Below, one piece after another: positions 11,338-21,365 of a DNA stretch of 64,000 bases. The position numbers and the translations under genes were made by a program. How positions within the stretch are numbered: position 1 is the first letter of the stretch; each line of letters starts with the position of its first letter. The DNA is from Pectinophora gossypiella. Taxonomy: Eukaryota; Arthropoda; Insecta; Lepidoptera; Gelechiidae. The stretch covers positions 2,170,001 to 2,234,000 of the forward strand of contig NC_065422.1 in assembly GCF_024362695.1 (NCBI RefSeq), written 5' to 3'. Below the pieces are notes generated by a model that was not told the DNA's origin, ran no database searches, and saw only the letters and a list, made by a program, of their open reading frames with translations.

Positions 11338-11900
11338 AAAGCCGTGGTAACCCAGTTGGTCGCTTGCCTCTCACTTTTAGGTCGCAGGTTCGAATCCAGC
11401 ACAGGCCTAAACCAACGATTGTCGAATTTGTTTTTCGAATTCATGTATGGTTCACTTTGTGAGACTGTCCTTTGTTTGGTAAGGACTTAAGGCTTGATTC
11501 ACCTGATTGTACGAAGAAGTAAGATGATTCCGTGCTTCGGAGGGCACGTTAAGCCGTTGGTCCCGGCTATTAGCCGTAAAAACACCTATACCAACCCGCA
11601 TTGGAGCAGCGTGGTGGAGTATGCTCCATACCCCCTCCGGTTGATTGAGGGGAGGCCTGTGCCCAGCAGTGGGGCGTATATAGGCTGTTTATGTATGTAT
11701 GTTATGAAAGAAAACATCGTCAGGAAATCTGAGAAAGCGTTTCAGAAGTATGTGACCTAACCTATATTGTGTTCGGTTTCCCTTCGGTTGGAAGTTCAGA
11801 CAGGAAGTCGCTTCTGTAAAATAACCGGAACAGTCAAGGGCCGCATATCTAACCTGAAGGGGTTAGGTATGCGGACTCTGTGAAATAGGATAACCGTAGG
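11338..11900 (+). mobile_element. SINE-G split by a SINE-D
   Basis: The tRNA-like head (CGCAGGTTCGAATCCAGCAC is the B box) and linker run to about 11456. A 5'-truncated SINE-D (about 11457-11703) then interrupts, and the SINE-G body resumes at GAAAACATCGTCAGGAAA. SINE-D therefore inserted after this SINE-G copy. Confidence 0.75.
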
Positions 11901-12019
11901 GAGATGATCTCATTATTTTTTTAATAAAAGAAATAATAAGTACAAAAAGAAAGAAGGCAATCGTCGCTAATGTCGCGAACCGACTTATCTGCAATTTTTG
12001 GCGAAACTGGCGGTTTAAA

Positions 12020-12203
12020 ATGGCCACATCGAAGCAATTTAATGACAGGCTTAAAAGGCTACTAGGCCAGAGCCGTAAAACCATTTCCAAAAAAAAAAAT
12101 CATCTAAGAAAGCAATATTGCTCTTCAACATTTGTCTGCATTGCGCACTTAATTTTATATGCGCAAATGACAAATTGCTTTCTTAAATTACTTCGATGAG
12201 GCC
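12020..12203. mobile_element. MITE P with internal insertion
   Basis: GGCCACATCGAAGCAATTT on the left pairs with AAATTACTTCGATGAGGCC on the right, and AAGCAATATTGC and its partner lie inside. About 50 bases including an A-run separate the left arm from the rest, so a small A-tailed insertion is likely. A clean copy lies at 52484. Confidence 0.65.
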
Positions 12204-12305
12204 TTTTTTTAACCCCTCTGATTTCCACCTTATATTATTGTCAATAAGATACAAATCACTTTAGAAAAAAATACAGATACGAATATGACTGAGGTAGGAC
12301 ACATA

Positions 12306-12523
12306 CAGTGTTACTACAAAACAAAGACTAAAAGATAAACTATGTTTAAAATATAATCCGTATACGAAAGAAGTCCCGAAGGCCGCGGCGCTACTGTCGC
12401 AGATTCTGCATAGAATTATTATGACTTGTCAAGTTAGTTTCATTAAAATCCGCCGACTTCTTTCGTGGCGCGAAATACTATTTCAAACCTAGTTTATTTT
12501 TAGGTTGTTATTTGTAGTAACAC
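12306..12523. mobile_element. MITE N, first copy
   Basis: The ends are inverted: CAGTGTTACTACAAA against TTTGTAGTAACACG. The inside carries TCGCAGATTCTGCATAGAAT. The copy at 19250 has the reverse internal orientation. No transposase. Confidence 0.75.
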
Positions 12524-12737
12524 GGTTTACGTTTTAACAAAACGAACAGAGGTTCTCAAACGAGGCGCTATTATTGTTTTTTAGAAGATTTTTTCGATGT
12601 GGTATTTTGTGTACGGTTCTAGGTGCACCGAATTTGTATAATATTGGATTGTTGTACTGTTTTGGGTCCACTAATGCACACTACTTTAATGACACGCACT
12701 GATTGTTACTGTGATAATTAATTTATTATTAATTACA

Positions 12738-13115
12738 GGCCCCGATTCCTGCAGACACCTCCTAATTTTACTTTAAGTTATACCTGTCATTTTCTTATCC
12801 GCCGAAAAGGAAAGGGACGGATGATTGACAATTCTTAATTTTGGGAAGAATGAGTAAATGAATGAATAATCCGGGCGAATCAAAAGGTATTTCGCTCGCT
12901 CGCAAACCGTTGGAAGTGAGCTGTCAACTTAACTCTATAGGGTTATTGGCCAATGTAAAATTTTTAGACGGTTGTTTTAGATTTGTGCTTAAAATTGACG
13001 TGTGTTCCATAAATTTTATGCTTGTCGATTACCTGTCCCTTTCCTTTTCGGCGGATAAGAAAATGACAGATATAACTTAAAATAAAATTAGATGGTATTT
13101 ACAGGAATTACCACC
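12738..13115. mobile_element. MITE A, copy 1
   Basis: Inverted ends of about 83 bases starting GGCCCCGATTCCTGCAGAC on the left and, read inward, a variant of GGTGCTAATTCCTGTAAATA on the right. Both arms include CTTATCCGCCGAAAAGGAAA. The core has AAAATTGACGTGTGTTCCAT. No coding capacity. Other copies: 17787, 48484, 51298, 51704 and a stub at 61720. Confidence 0.85.
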
Positions 13116-13485
13116 ATTGTCGTCATTATAGTAGTTGGTAGCAGAGAGCGAGAATTGCCATATTAAATATTACAAAAAAAGTAAATTTGTTGGGTTGCCA
13201 ACATTTTGAACCCGTCAGAAGTTTGGAAAACTTCAAACTAATTATGTAAAAATGACACTGAAACATGCAGGTAAGATATTATCTAATTATATCATTTGAT
13301 CGGTAGATAACAATGACGTAGTAAGTTTTCTTTACCTACATTCTTTATTTTATGTCAGAATATTCTAAGCCTTATCTACAATAAACAATCATTAAGTAAA
13401 CACGGTAGCGATCGCTTGAAGAATACGTCAAAATGATTATGATTAGGTAATAATCTGCCAGAGAGAATTCTTTCAAATATAATCC
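13116..13485. other. No gene seen
   Basis: AT-rich, with no repeat that matches elsewhere in the window. Confidence 0.35.
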
Positions 13486-13822
13486 TCTTAGAAGACGCCC
13501 TGAGCCGAGGTTGCCGAGGGCACCATAGATTTTCTACTACCGTAGATTGAACATCAGTACTCAAGAAGTGGGACGCAAAGTTACTGTTATATAGCGACGT
13601 TGACAGTACTTTACCTCAGTGCGCAATTAGGCGCCGAACTGGCAACACGGGGAAGTCCGTGGTAAAAACTTGCAAAAATAGAAGCTCAAAGCGAACCTCG
13701 GCTCAGCGCGTCGTCAGAGAGGAAAAAAGTATTTGAAATAATTAATCGACCCGAAAGGGTCGATAGCGATAAGCGCTGATTGAGGGAAATCGTCGACCAC
13801 ACCGGCAGGGTCGGTATCGGGA
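13486..13822 (-). mobile_element. Retroposon B fragments
   Basis: A short opposed piece near 13490 (GACGCCCTGAGCCGAGGTT) and a longer minus-strand piece at 13690-13822 (GAACCTCGGCTCAGCG onward) are separated by about 170 bases of other sequence. Confidence 0.55.
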
Positions 13823-13931
13823 AGATAGGGAACAAAGGTCAATGTTAAAAGGACCAACACACAGCTGTCACATTCGTTGTACCCTTATCAAACTCAAACT
13901 CAATTTTATAAAAACATTTTTAAAACGCTTG

Positions 13932-13973
13932 TTCCGACTTGACAAGATGCGGGTTCAAGTCCCGTCGGAATCA
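13932..13973 (+). pseudogene. Minimal tRNA-like remnant
   Basis: TTCCGAC at the start pairs with GTCGGAA at the end, like a 7-bp acceptor stem. CGGGTTCAAGTCCCG between them is a T-arm with a B box. The D-arm and anticodon arm are missing, so it cannot be a functional cytosolic tRNA. It may be a deleted tRNA gene or SINE head. Confidence 0.45.
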
Positions 13974-14070
13974 TATTTTCTCTTTGCACCATAAATCTTA
14001 CCGTCAGTGAAAAATAATACAATTCGAGTTGTATTATTTTTGAGTTTTTAACACTCACTTCATATTAATA

Positions 14071-14452
14071 ACATAAACAGCCTATATAATGTCCCACTGC
14101 TGGGCACGGACCTGCCCTCATTCAACCGGAGACGGTGTAGAGCATACTCCACCACGCTGATCCACTCACCAGGTGAGAGCCTTCAGCGCTCCCCATTTGT
14201 CCGGCCAAATAGTCAATGCCATCTGCGGCAAATCTACAATAAGTCACGAAAAAAAAATACTTTTTTTTATAAAAAAGTCTCTTACCGGGTACTGAGGGTG
14301 CCCAGTTGGGCGCGAACTTCGGATCAGGGCGTCGTCTGAGAGGAAAAATATTTAAAAGAATTAATCGACTCTAGGGGGTCGACAGCGATAAGCGCTGATT
14401 GAGTCAAATCGTCGATCACGCCGGTGGGGTCGGTATCGGGGTCCTGGAGTTG
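14071..14452. mobile_element. SINE-D tail next to two opposed retroposon B pieces
   Basis: A minus-strand SINE-D tail (about 14071-14165) is followed by a plus-strand B 3' end with A-run (14169-14255) and a minus-strand B 5' part (14286-14452). The two B pieces lie in inverted order, so a rearrangement or a second insertion is needed to explain them. Confidence 0.6.
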
Positions 14453-14934
14453 GTGGACCAATGACCACTCACTACTCACCAACCACCAAAGAGTCTTTGT
14501 ACCAATTGGAGTTATAGGTACTTAATGTTAGTGACTATTTAGAAGATATGAATGTATGGGATTAAGTAACTGTCTGGGAACTGACATTAGGCAGCCAAAT
14601 TACAAAATTGTATTACAATAATTTGTTTTTTTTTTTTAAGAACGTCTCGGCCCCTATGCCGCGGTTTTTATTGTAGCTTCTTTTCTCTGACTATAACAGA
14701 AGTGAGTAGTTGCAGTAGTTTTAAGCGGAAGAGACGTTCGTTATCTAAAAAAATACATTTCAAAGTGTAACTATGTTACCTAATGAATAAAGATATTTTA
14801 CAATTTGAATAAAGATATGAATTATTTAAATGATAATTCTTAATCCATATTACCCGGAGGGTTTAGATAAATTGCTTCAATGTGAACTTTTAACCCCCTG
14901 TATCAACTATTCCGATAGCTGTTGACATACATGA
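14453..14934. other. No gene seen
   Basis: AT-rich sequence with a T-run near 14625. No recognised element. Confidence 0.35.
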
Positions 14935-15090
14935 TACATAGGTACATAAACTCACGCCTAATTCGCACCGGGGTAAGCAGAGACTATGGAATTCCATTTG
15001 CTTCGATCCTGACACACTTGTCTTGCTTCCTCCACATTCATCAATCGTTTCATACACGCACGCCGGTTCAGAGTAGATCGTACGAAACCT
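14935..15090. repeat. Repeat F copy
   Basis: AAACTCACGCCTAATTCGC, then GGGGTAAGCAGAGACTATGG and TTCGATCCTGACACACTTG, matching the copy at 1020 over about 140 bases. Confidence 0.55.
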
Positions 15091-15580
15091 ATAGAAAGAA
15101 AGAAAGAAATCATTTATTTTAGAAATAAGTAGGTGGTACACAGAATAGAATAGTGAACAAAATAATGAATTAAACCTTATCTCTATTATAGATATCTCTT
15201 TCCTTTGTATTGATATTGGTGTATAGTTGAAATGTAATAACCTATTTATTCGTAGGTAATAACAGTAACTCTTTGCTACAGTCGTAATCCGGTTACTAGA
15301 TAGAATATTAAGTACATAGATATATATTTATTTTTTAAATAATTAGGTAGGTACCATGGCGGGCTATAGGCCACGTTTAATCTTCTTTATATTATATTAA
15401 TATAAAGCCACGTTCACAACAACCACATAAAATACATAATTCACGTCAGTAATCCCCATTGGGGTGAACAGGGACACAAATCGTCAGAATACAAATTAAT
15501 TTTATTTGATTTAAGTACTAATAATAGTAACAATGTTAATAAAATAAATTATAATATAGTGAAATTAAATACCGACACTC

Positions 15581-15858
15581 TTCTTCTTATCGTGTGGGTT
15601 GTGAGGTGGAATACCAGCCTCATCAACCCTGGTGTCAGGGTTATGATTGAGCCGCCAAATGCCGCTGACATGGCTCATGTAACGACTACTTACATCAGTA
15701 AGTAGTAACCGGGACCAACGGCTTAACGTGCCTTCCGAAGCACGGATCATCTTACTTGTTGGACAATCAGGTGATCAACCTGTAATATCCTAACCAAACT
15801 AGGGATCACAAAGTGATTTTTGTGATCTGTCCCCACCGGGATTCGAACTCGGGACCAC
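15581..15858 (-). mobile_element. SINE-E copy
   Basis: On the minus strand the B box (TCCCGGTGGGGACAGAT follows it) leads to the linker, the shared core and a tail with CCCTGACACCAGGGTTGATG, ending in an AAG repeat. The tRNA-like head is mostly lost. Confidence 0.75.
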
Positions 15859-15924
15859 AATTCGGGACAAAAACAAACAACTTGTTTGTACATAAAGGAA
15901 ACATTTACATAAATACGTAATTAT

Positions 15925-16078
15925 ATACAAATAAGTGGAACAAAAGGTGGCTAAGGTGCCAATTTCTTCCACATGCCTGGTCACCTGCACCTTCTCTTTT
16001 ATTTGTTTCATAAATGTTCTCCTAGGTCTACCCCTTCCTCTGTTTCCTTCAATTTTTCCTTTTTTTTTGTTACAAAGA
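15925..16078 (-). pseudogene. LINE C-terminal fragment
   Basis: The minus strand reads GNRGRGRPRRTFMKQIKEKV followed by EEIGTLA. The GRGRPRRT motif is frequent at the end of lepidopteran non-LTR polyproteins. Only about 45 codons are preserved. Confidence 0.5.
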
Positions 16079-16230
16079 CACACTATGGCAAGAAAATATG
16101 TGCCCCACATATGGGACATGCACGTAAGAGTTTCAAATTTATTGCTCATATGTGGTTCATACACAGTGACGTGTTAATGTGGACGATGCCTTAGGATGCG
16201 ATAAGATAAGGTTTACATAAGATGATCTCG

Positions 16231-16260
16231 TTAATATATAGACCTAGAAGATCAGTACAC
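16231..16260 (+). promoter_or_regulatory. Core promoter of the ADP/ATP carrier gene
   Basis: A TATA-like AATATATAG (about 16233-16241) is followed by ATCAGTA, the arthropod initiator, at about 16251-16257. The spacing is slightly short. A 5' UTR of about 40 bases leads to the ATG at 16295. An own promoter argues against a dead retrocopy. Confidence 0.45.
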
Positions 16261-16294
16261 AGCCTCTCAATCAACGTGAAGCAACGACAGCGCA

Positions 16295-17242
16295 ATGACG
16301 AACTCTCAAGATAAATCAGCTGTGACCGTCCCGCCTGTGGTCAAAAAGGTTGCGGATCCATTGTCCTTTGCCAAGGACTTTCTGGCTGGTGGGATTTCAG
16401 CCGCTGTCTCCAAGACTGCCGTAGCACCCATCGAACGTGTGAAGCTTCTACTACAAGTCCAACATGTCAGTAAGCAGATCACAGAAGACCAGCGCTACAA
16501 AGGCATCGTAGACGCCTTGATTCGTATCCCCAAGGAGCAAGGCATGGTTTCCTTTTGGCGTGGCAACCTCGCTAACGTCATCAGGTATTTCCCTACACAA
16601 GCCTTGAACTTCGCCTTCAAGGACAAGTACCAGCAAATCTTCCTCGGTGGGGTGGACAAGAACACGCAGTTCTGGCGCTACTTCGCTGGTAACTTGGCTT
16701 CGGGTGGCGCCGCTGGAGCCACGTCGCTATGCTTCGTCTACCCTCTGGACTTCGCAAGAACCCGTCTCGCTGCCGACGTCGGCAAAGGCGCAGGTAACCG
16801 CGAGTTCGCTGGCCTCGGCGACTGCCTGACCAAGGTCTTCAAATCCGATGGCTTGCTCGGCTTATACAGAGGATTCACCATGTCAGTGCAAGGGATTATC
16901 ATCTACCGCGCGTCCTACTTCGGTTTCTACGACACGGCGCGTGGCATGCTGCCTGATCCTCAGAATACTCCGCTCCTGATCAGCTGGGCTATCGCGCAGA
17001 CAGTGACAACTGTTGCTGGTATTATTTCCTATCCGTTCGACACTGTTCGTCGTCGTATGATGATGCAGTCGGGGCGTGCGAAGGGAGATGTGTTGTACAA
17101 GAACACTTTGCACTGCTGGGCGACTATTGCTAAGCAAGAGGGTAGCTCAGCGTTCTTCAAGGGCGCTTTCTCCAATGTCCTCCGAGGGACTGGAGGCGCT
17201 ATCGTCCTTGTCATGTACGATGAGATTAAGAAGCTCCTGTAA
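16295..17242 (+). CDS. Mitochondrial ADP/ATP carrier, intronless
   Basis: A 315-residue member of the mitochondrial carrier family that exchanges cytosolic ADP for matrix ATP across the inner membrane. Three carrier repeats are visible, each with its Px(D/E)xx(K/R) motif: PIERVK at 45-50, PLDFAR in the middle repeat and PFDTVR before RRRMMM (252-257), the signature of nucleotide-exchanging ADP/ATP carriers. No frame damage is seen. The body starts at LSFAKDFLAGG near residue 23, so this protein has some 16-18 extra N-terminal residues (Ser, Lys, Val and Pro rich) relative to the roughly 300-residue usual form. The gene has no introns, and its codons are GC-richer than the surroundings. A poly(A) signal follows at 17641. 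It could be a functional retrogene; Lepidoptera may carry more than one carrier paralogue. Function is very likely, paralogue identity is not settled. Confidence 0.95.
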   Translation: MTNSQDKSAVTVPPVVKKVADPLSFAKDFLAGGISAAVSKTAVAPIERVKLLLQVQHVSKQITEDQRYKGIVDALIRIPKEQGMVSFWRGNLANVIRYFPTQALNFAFKDKYQQIFLGGVDKNTQFWRYFAGNLASGGAAGATSLCFVYPLDFARTRLAADVGKGAGNREFAGLGDCLTKVFKSDGLLGLYRGFTMSVQGIIIYRASYFGFYDTARGMLPDPQNTPLLISWAIAQTVTTVAGIISYPFDTVRRRMMMQSGRAKGDVLYKNTLHCWATIAKQEGSSAFFKGAFSNVLRGTGGAIVLVMYDEIKKLL

Positions 17243-17640
17243 ACTGTGTAATGAATAGCTAATAACCAGTACAGTGTGTTGTTCAAAATTTTACCAATCC
17301 AATCTGGGATGGTAATCCTGATTGAGTTACCATAGATAAGGCGGTTAACGCACAACGCGGTTGCGTAATGCGGTCGGAAAGTTAGATATTGCCTTGTATG
17401 TTAACCCTCGATTCTTAACACACTATTGCGTAAGAGGGGAAATTGATCTTTTCTGTCCTGTGGTTGTAAATGTTACCTTGTGCCACTTTCATAGATAAAT
17501 CGCTTCTCTTATGTAAGACAGTTTTACGTAAGGTTTAAACCGTATTATGTAAGTTCAACCACATGATAGGATATCCTAGTCTTCTACGACTTTCGAACAA
17601 TCTTTGTCTTCTTGTTTGTCTTGTACAAAGTGTGTGTTCC

Positions 17641-17646
17641 AATAAA
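17641..17646 (+). terminator. Poly(A) signal of the ADP/ATP carrier gene
   Basis: AATAAA about 400 bases after the stop, just after the GT-rich TGTGTGTTCC and followed by a T-rich stretch. It defines a 3' UTR of about 420 bases. Confidence 0.6.
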
Positions 17647-17786
17647 TTATTTTTTCGTTAATTTTGTTTTTTATTCACTATTCTCCTCGAGAAACCTAAT
17701 TAATAATATAATAATAATAAAAAAGTATATTAAGGTAAAATCTACGACACACATATAAGTTTACAACATTAAAATATATACACATT

Positions 17787-18162
17787 GGCCCCGATTCCTG
17801 CAGACACCGCCTAATTTTATTTTAAGTTATATCCGTCATTTTCATATCCGTCGAAAAGGAAAGGGACGGATGATTCACAGCTCTTAATTTTAGGAAGAAT
17901 GAGTAAATGAATGAATAACCCGGGCGAATCAAAAGGTACGTCTCTGGTATGCAATCCGTTTGACGTGCTATCTACTTAACTGTGTCGGGTTATTGACGGA
18001 TGTAAAATTTTTAGACGGTTGGTTTAGATTTGTGCTTAAAATTGACGTGTGTTCCATAAATTTTATCCTTGTCGATTACCCGTCCCTTTCCTTTTCGGCG
18101 GATAAGAAAATGACAGATATAACTTAAAATAAAATTAGATGGTATTTACAGGAATTAGCACC
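17787..18162. mobile_element. MITE A, copy 2
   Basis: Complete copy with both inverted ends, from GGCCCCGATTCC to AATTAGCACC. It lies downstream of the ADP/ATP carrier gene. Confidence 0.85.
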
Positions 18163-18316
18163 AATAACATTAATATTTAGTTGGAAAACATAAAGATATA
18201 TGGGTGCCGCAGTTCACCAAAAAAGGCCAGGGTTCAGTGAAAATTTATCCAGAGGGCAACACTGATTTAAATCTAATCATTCTGTCAGTAGTAGTTATCA
18301 TCAGACCTCATATAGG

Positions 18317-18537
18317 TACAGGGTGTTAGTGACATCGTAACGAATACTGAGAGGGATGATTCAGTTCATTATTCTGAGTTAATATCAAGTGGAATTTTCC
18401 ATGACAAAAGTATAGAATTGAAACAAATTTAAAACATCTAAAAAAAAAACTTTGAAAATTCCACTTGATATTAACTCAGAATCATGGTCTGAATCATCCC
18501 CCTCAGTATTCGTTACGATGTCACTAACACCCTGTAT
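18317..18537. mobile_element. MITE M, first complete copy
   Basis: Inverted ends start ACAGGGTGTTAGTGACATCG, and the arms are about 95 bases long. The copy at 35152 inserted at TA, so the family is probably Tc1/mariner-driven. Confidence 0.8.
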
Positions 18538-18801
18538 ATTTTCCAGAGGATTTATACAATGTTTAGGAGGCACTTTTTTCATGACTATAAGACGCGAGAG
18601 CGGCAAGGTCTACCACATGCTCTGCAGATGTAGTCAGTGGCAGGTAGCCCCGTGCCGCTTTCGAGCCATCTGCCCCTTTTCTCTGCCAACAGATGAAACC
18701 AGGCATTGTCGTGGATCTTTCGTCCACCTATTAATTATTAATATTCATTACCATGTCACTAATACCCGTTATAGATAGTGAGAGGATGCCAGCGAGTACA
18801 C

Positions 18802-19078
18802 TTCAGGACCCCGATACCGACCCCGCCGGCGTGGTCGACGATTTCCCTCATTCAGCGCTTATCGCTATCGACCCACTAGGGTCGATTAATTCTTTCAAAC
18901 ATTTTTCCTCTCAGACGACGCCCTGAGCCGAGGTTCGCTCCCAACTGGGCACCCTCAGGCCTGTTGTCTTAAACGTTGTACCGGGTGAGAGCCTTCAGCG
19001 CTCCCCATTTGTCCGGCCAAGTAGTTAATGCCATCTGCGGCAAATCTACAATAAGTCACGTCAAAAAAAATAAAAAAA
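18802..19078 (+). mobile_element. Retroposon B copy
   Basis: It starts at CTTCAGGACCCCGATACC and ends in AATAAGTCACGTC plus an A-rich tail. It is almost the same length as the copy at 6712. Confidence 0.7.
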
Positions 19079-19249
19079 TGCCAGCGAGTGATGTAAAATA
19101 AAATAAACCAAGGGTGTGACCTCTAAAACAAGATCAAAAGACAATGGCAAATTAGGGATGTTGTTAGAAAAGGTTTAGAACGGTCTTCTCTGACCCGGCG
19201 CATGCATAAAACAATTGATATATTATACATACATATACATAATCTCCTA

Positions 19250-19459
19250 CAGTGTGACTACAAAACACAAACTAAAAATAAACTAGTTTTAAACTAGTAT
19301 TTCGCGCTACGAAAGAAGTCGGCGGATTTTAATGAAACTAACTTGACAAGTCATAATAATTCTATGCAGAATCTGCGACAGTAGCGCCTCGGCCTTCGGG
19401 ACTTCTTCCGTATACGGGTTATATTTTAAACATAGTTTATCTGTTTTGTAGTAACACTG
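19250..19459. mobile_element. MITE N, second copy
   Basis: CAGTGTGACTACAAAAC and TTTTGTAGTAACACTG are the ends. The internal sequence is inverted relative to the copy at 12306. Confidence 0.75.
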
Positions 19460-19616
19460 CTAAAGTTTTAAGCTCCTGCCTTGAAATCTGCGAATAGTCC
19501 CATATCAAATTTCACCCCGTCTTTGAAGGGGTTGCGATGTTTAAAAAAAAGATGCACGATTTTTTTATTAGTTACAAATAGTCCGCATGCCAATTTTTAG
19601 CTTTTTACCTTGAAAA

Positions 19617-19861
19617 TTGAGGAATGCTCAAACCAGCGAAAACCAAACCCAATACAGGTTAGGTCACATACCTCCGAAAATGCATTTCTCGGGAATGTGG
19701 GTTTCCTCACGATGTTTTCCTTCACCGCTGAGCACGTGATAATTATTTATGATCTAAACATGAATTCGAAATCAATTTCGGTTTAGGCCTGTGCTGGATT
19801 CGAACCTGCGACCTCAAAGTGAGTGGCAAGCGTTCTACCAACTGAGTTACTACGGCTCCAT
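19617..19861 (-). mobile_element. SINE-G head and linker
   Basis: On the minus strand the tRNA-like head (GTAGTAACTCAGTTGGTAGA, then CGCAGGTTCGAATCCAGCAC) is followed by the linker with a TATCACGTGCTCAGCGG-like stretch and the body start. It is truncated in the body. Confidence 0.65.
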
Positions 19862-20111
19862 CAAACCCACAGTAAAACTAAATTTAGTAATGCAAGAAGA
19901 CAGTTTTAATTTTGTGCAAGTTACGAATTAGTTTTCTGCAAGTAAGGAGGTGGGTAAACCTGGATTTTATTTACATTTTGTGTTTAAAGTCTGAAACTTT
20001 GAATTTCAAGTCAATATTTGACTGCTACTGGTTGGTCATTCACTTTATAACAAACCAGCTAGATTTTCATCCTAGCGTTTAATAAAATAGAGAATAATAC
20101 TACGTATATAA

Positions 20112-20254
20112 CAGCCTCCGTGGCCTAGTGGTAAGAGCGTTAGGCTCACGATCTTGAGGTCTGGGTTCGATTCCCGATGGGGAATCATACATGCATTCCG
20201 GCCAAGTAGTTAATGCCATCTGCGGCAAACTACAATAAGTCACGTCAAAAAAAA
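20112..20254 (+). mobile_element. SINE-D head joined to a retroposon B tail
   Basis: A SINE-D tRNA-like head (A box TGGCCTAGTGGTAAGAG, B box GGGTTCGATTCCCG) runs to about 20187. Eight bases later the last 58 bases of B begin and end in an A-run. It could be a chance insertion or a new chimeric retroposon. Only this copy is seen. Confidence 0.6.
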
Positions 20255-20317
20255 AACAACTCATGCACGCTCGAAACGGTATTTTGTTTACATTAAGTTA
20301 GTTTATAATTTCTCATG

Positions 20318-20605
20318 TATAATAAAACTCCCTTTGATGAGCACACACTTTTAATCTTCTATCACCACACCTTTTACAATTCTCCAACTAGATATATAGT
20401 AGTAATGATTATTGCAACTGCACTTCAAAGGTAGACGACCACTCTCAATGACGGCCCGTTACCAACTGACCGCCACGAATCGTTGCCTTACGAATTCACA
20501 TCCCCACCACTCGATTCCCTCGTTCGCTCGGACAACCGAATTAGTCAAATGACATTCTAATATTTTAATCATAAAACACCTACTCAATTAATACCGCGCC
20601 TTACA
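20318..20605 (-). repeat. 3' LTR of the gypsy element
   Basis: 288 bases. In element orientation it starts TGTAAGGCGCGG and ends in TTATTATA. It matches the 5' LTR base for base by eye. Confidence 0.9.
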
Positions 20606-20894
20606 TTCGTCCATCCTGACCTGGTGTATGTCCTCATACACAGGTCTCGTGCCTTACATTCGGTGAACGATTCGTGACGCAGTTAGGTAGATATAAAATA
20701 AAATATATGTAGTATAAATCTATTAGGAAACTTAACAACAACCTTAATTCTTATTAATAAGCATACGTATATAATTATCACCTTAACATGTACATAGTCC
20801 GTTATGACATCTTCTCTAATGGGATATTCTTGTAATAACATTATCTTCATCTTTAACACTAATAACTTTTCGTAATCAATGAAGTTTATATTCT

Positions 20895-21072
20895 CACGAA
20901 CCCTTCATTTCTCGCAAGAACATAATATGTGAACCCTTCTTTTCTCACATCTCTACCTGACCAAAACGAGTCATTCATTTATCGCAAGGTCATATCTAAC
21001 TTAAAATTGATTGTCATGTGAACCCTTCATTTCTCACAGACAATCAAAATTGCGAACCATTCATTTCTCGCA
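20895..21072 (-). repeat. Array of five degenerate 22-base motifs near the gypsy 3' end
   Basis: Copies at about 20895-20916, 20928-20950, 20964-20988, 21017-21038 and 21051-21072 share GTGAACCCTTCATTTCTC followed by RCA on the plus strand. Spacing is irregular (about 33-53 bases). A (TA)n run follows at 21101-21123. It may be a protein-binding array; function unknown. Confidence 0.65.
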
Positions 21073-21365
21073 AAATTTTATAATCATCATCATTACTCCA
21101 TATATATATATATATATATATATTTGTCGACTTAATTAAGCAAGGCCTTCATCGAATTCATATAAAAGATGCCACGGATGAGAAACAGTATAAGAGGAGG
21201 TAAATAAACTTACTCATTAACTTTCAGACATTTCTAATAAGATCTAATCACTTACATCTAAATACATAACCAAAATTCTTCTTGATTAATCGACAATTGA
21301 ATAACTTGTATAATAATCGCTAAAAGAAAAGAAAACAAAGAAACACATTCTAGAACTAAGCGATG

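Noticed and set aside
16451..17355. Minus-strand frames opposite the ADP/ATP carrier
   Set aside because: They are shadows of the strongly biased carrier codons and have no motif of their own.
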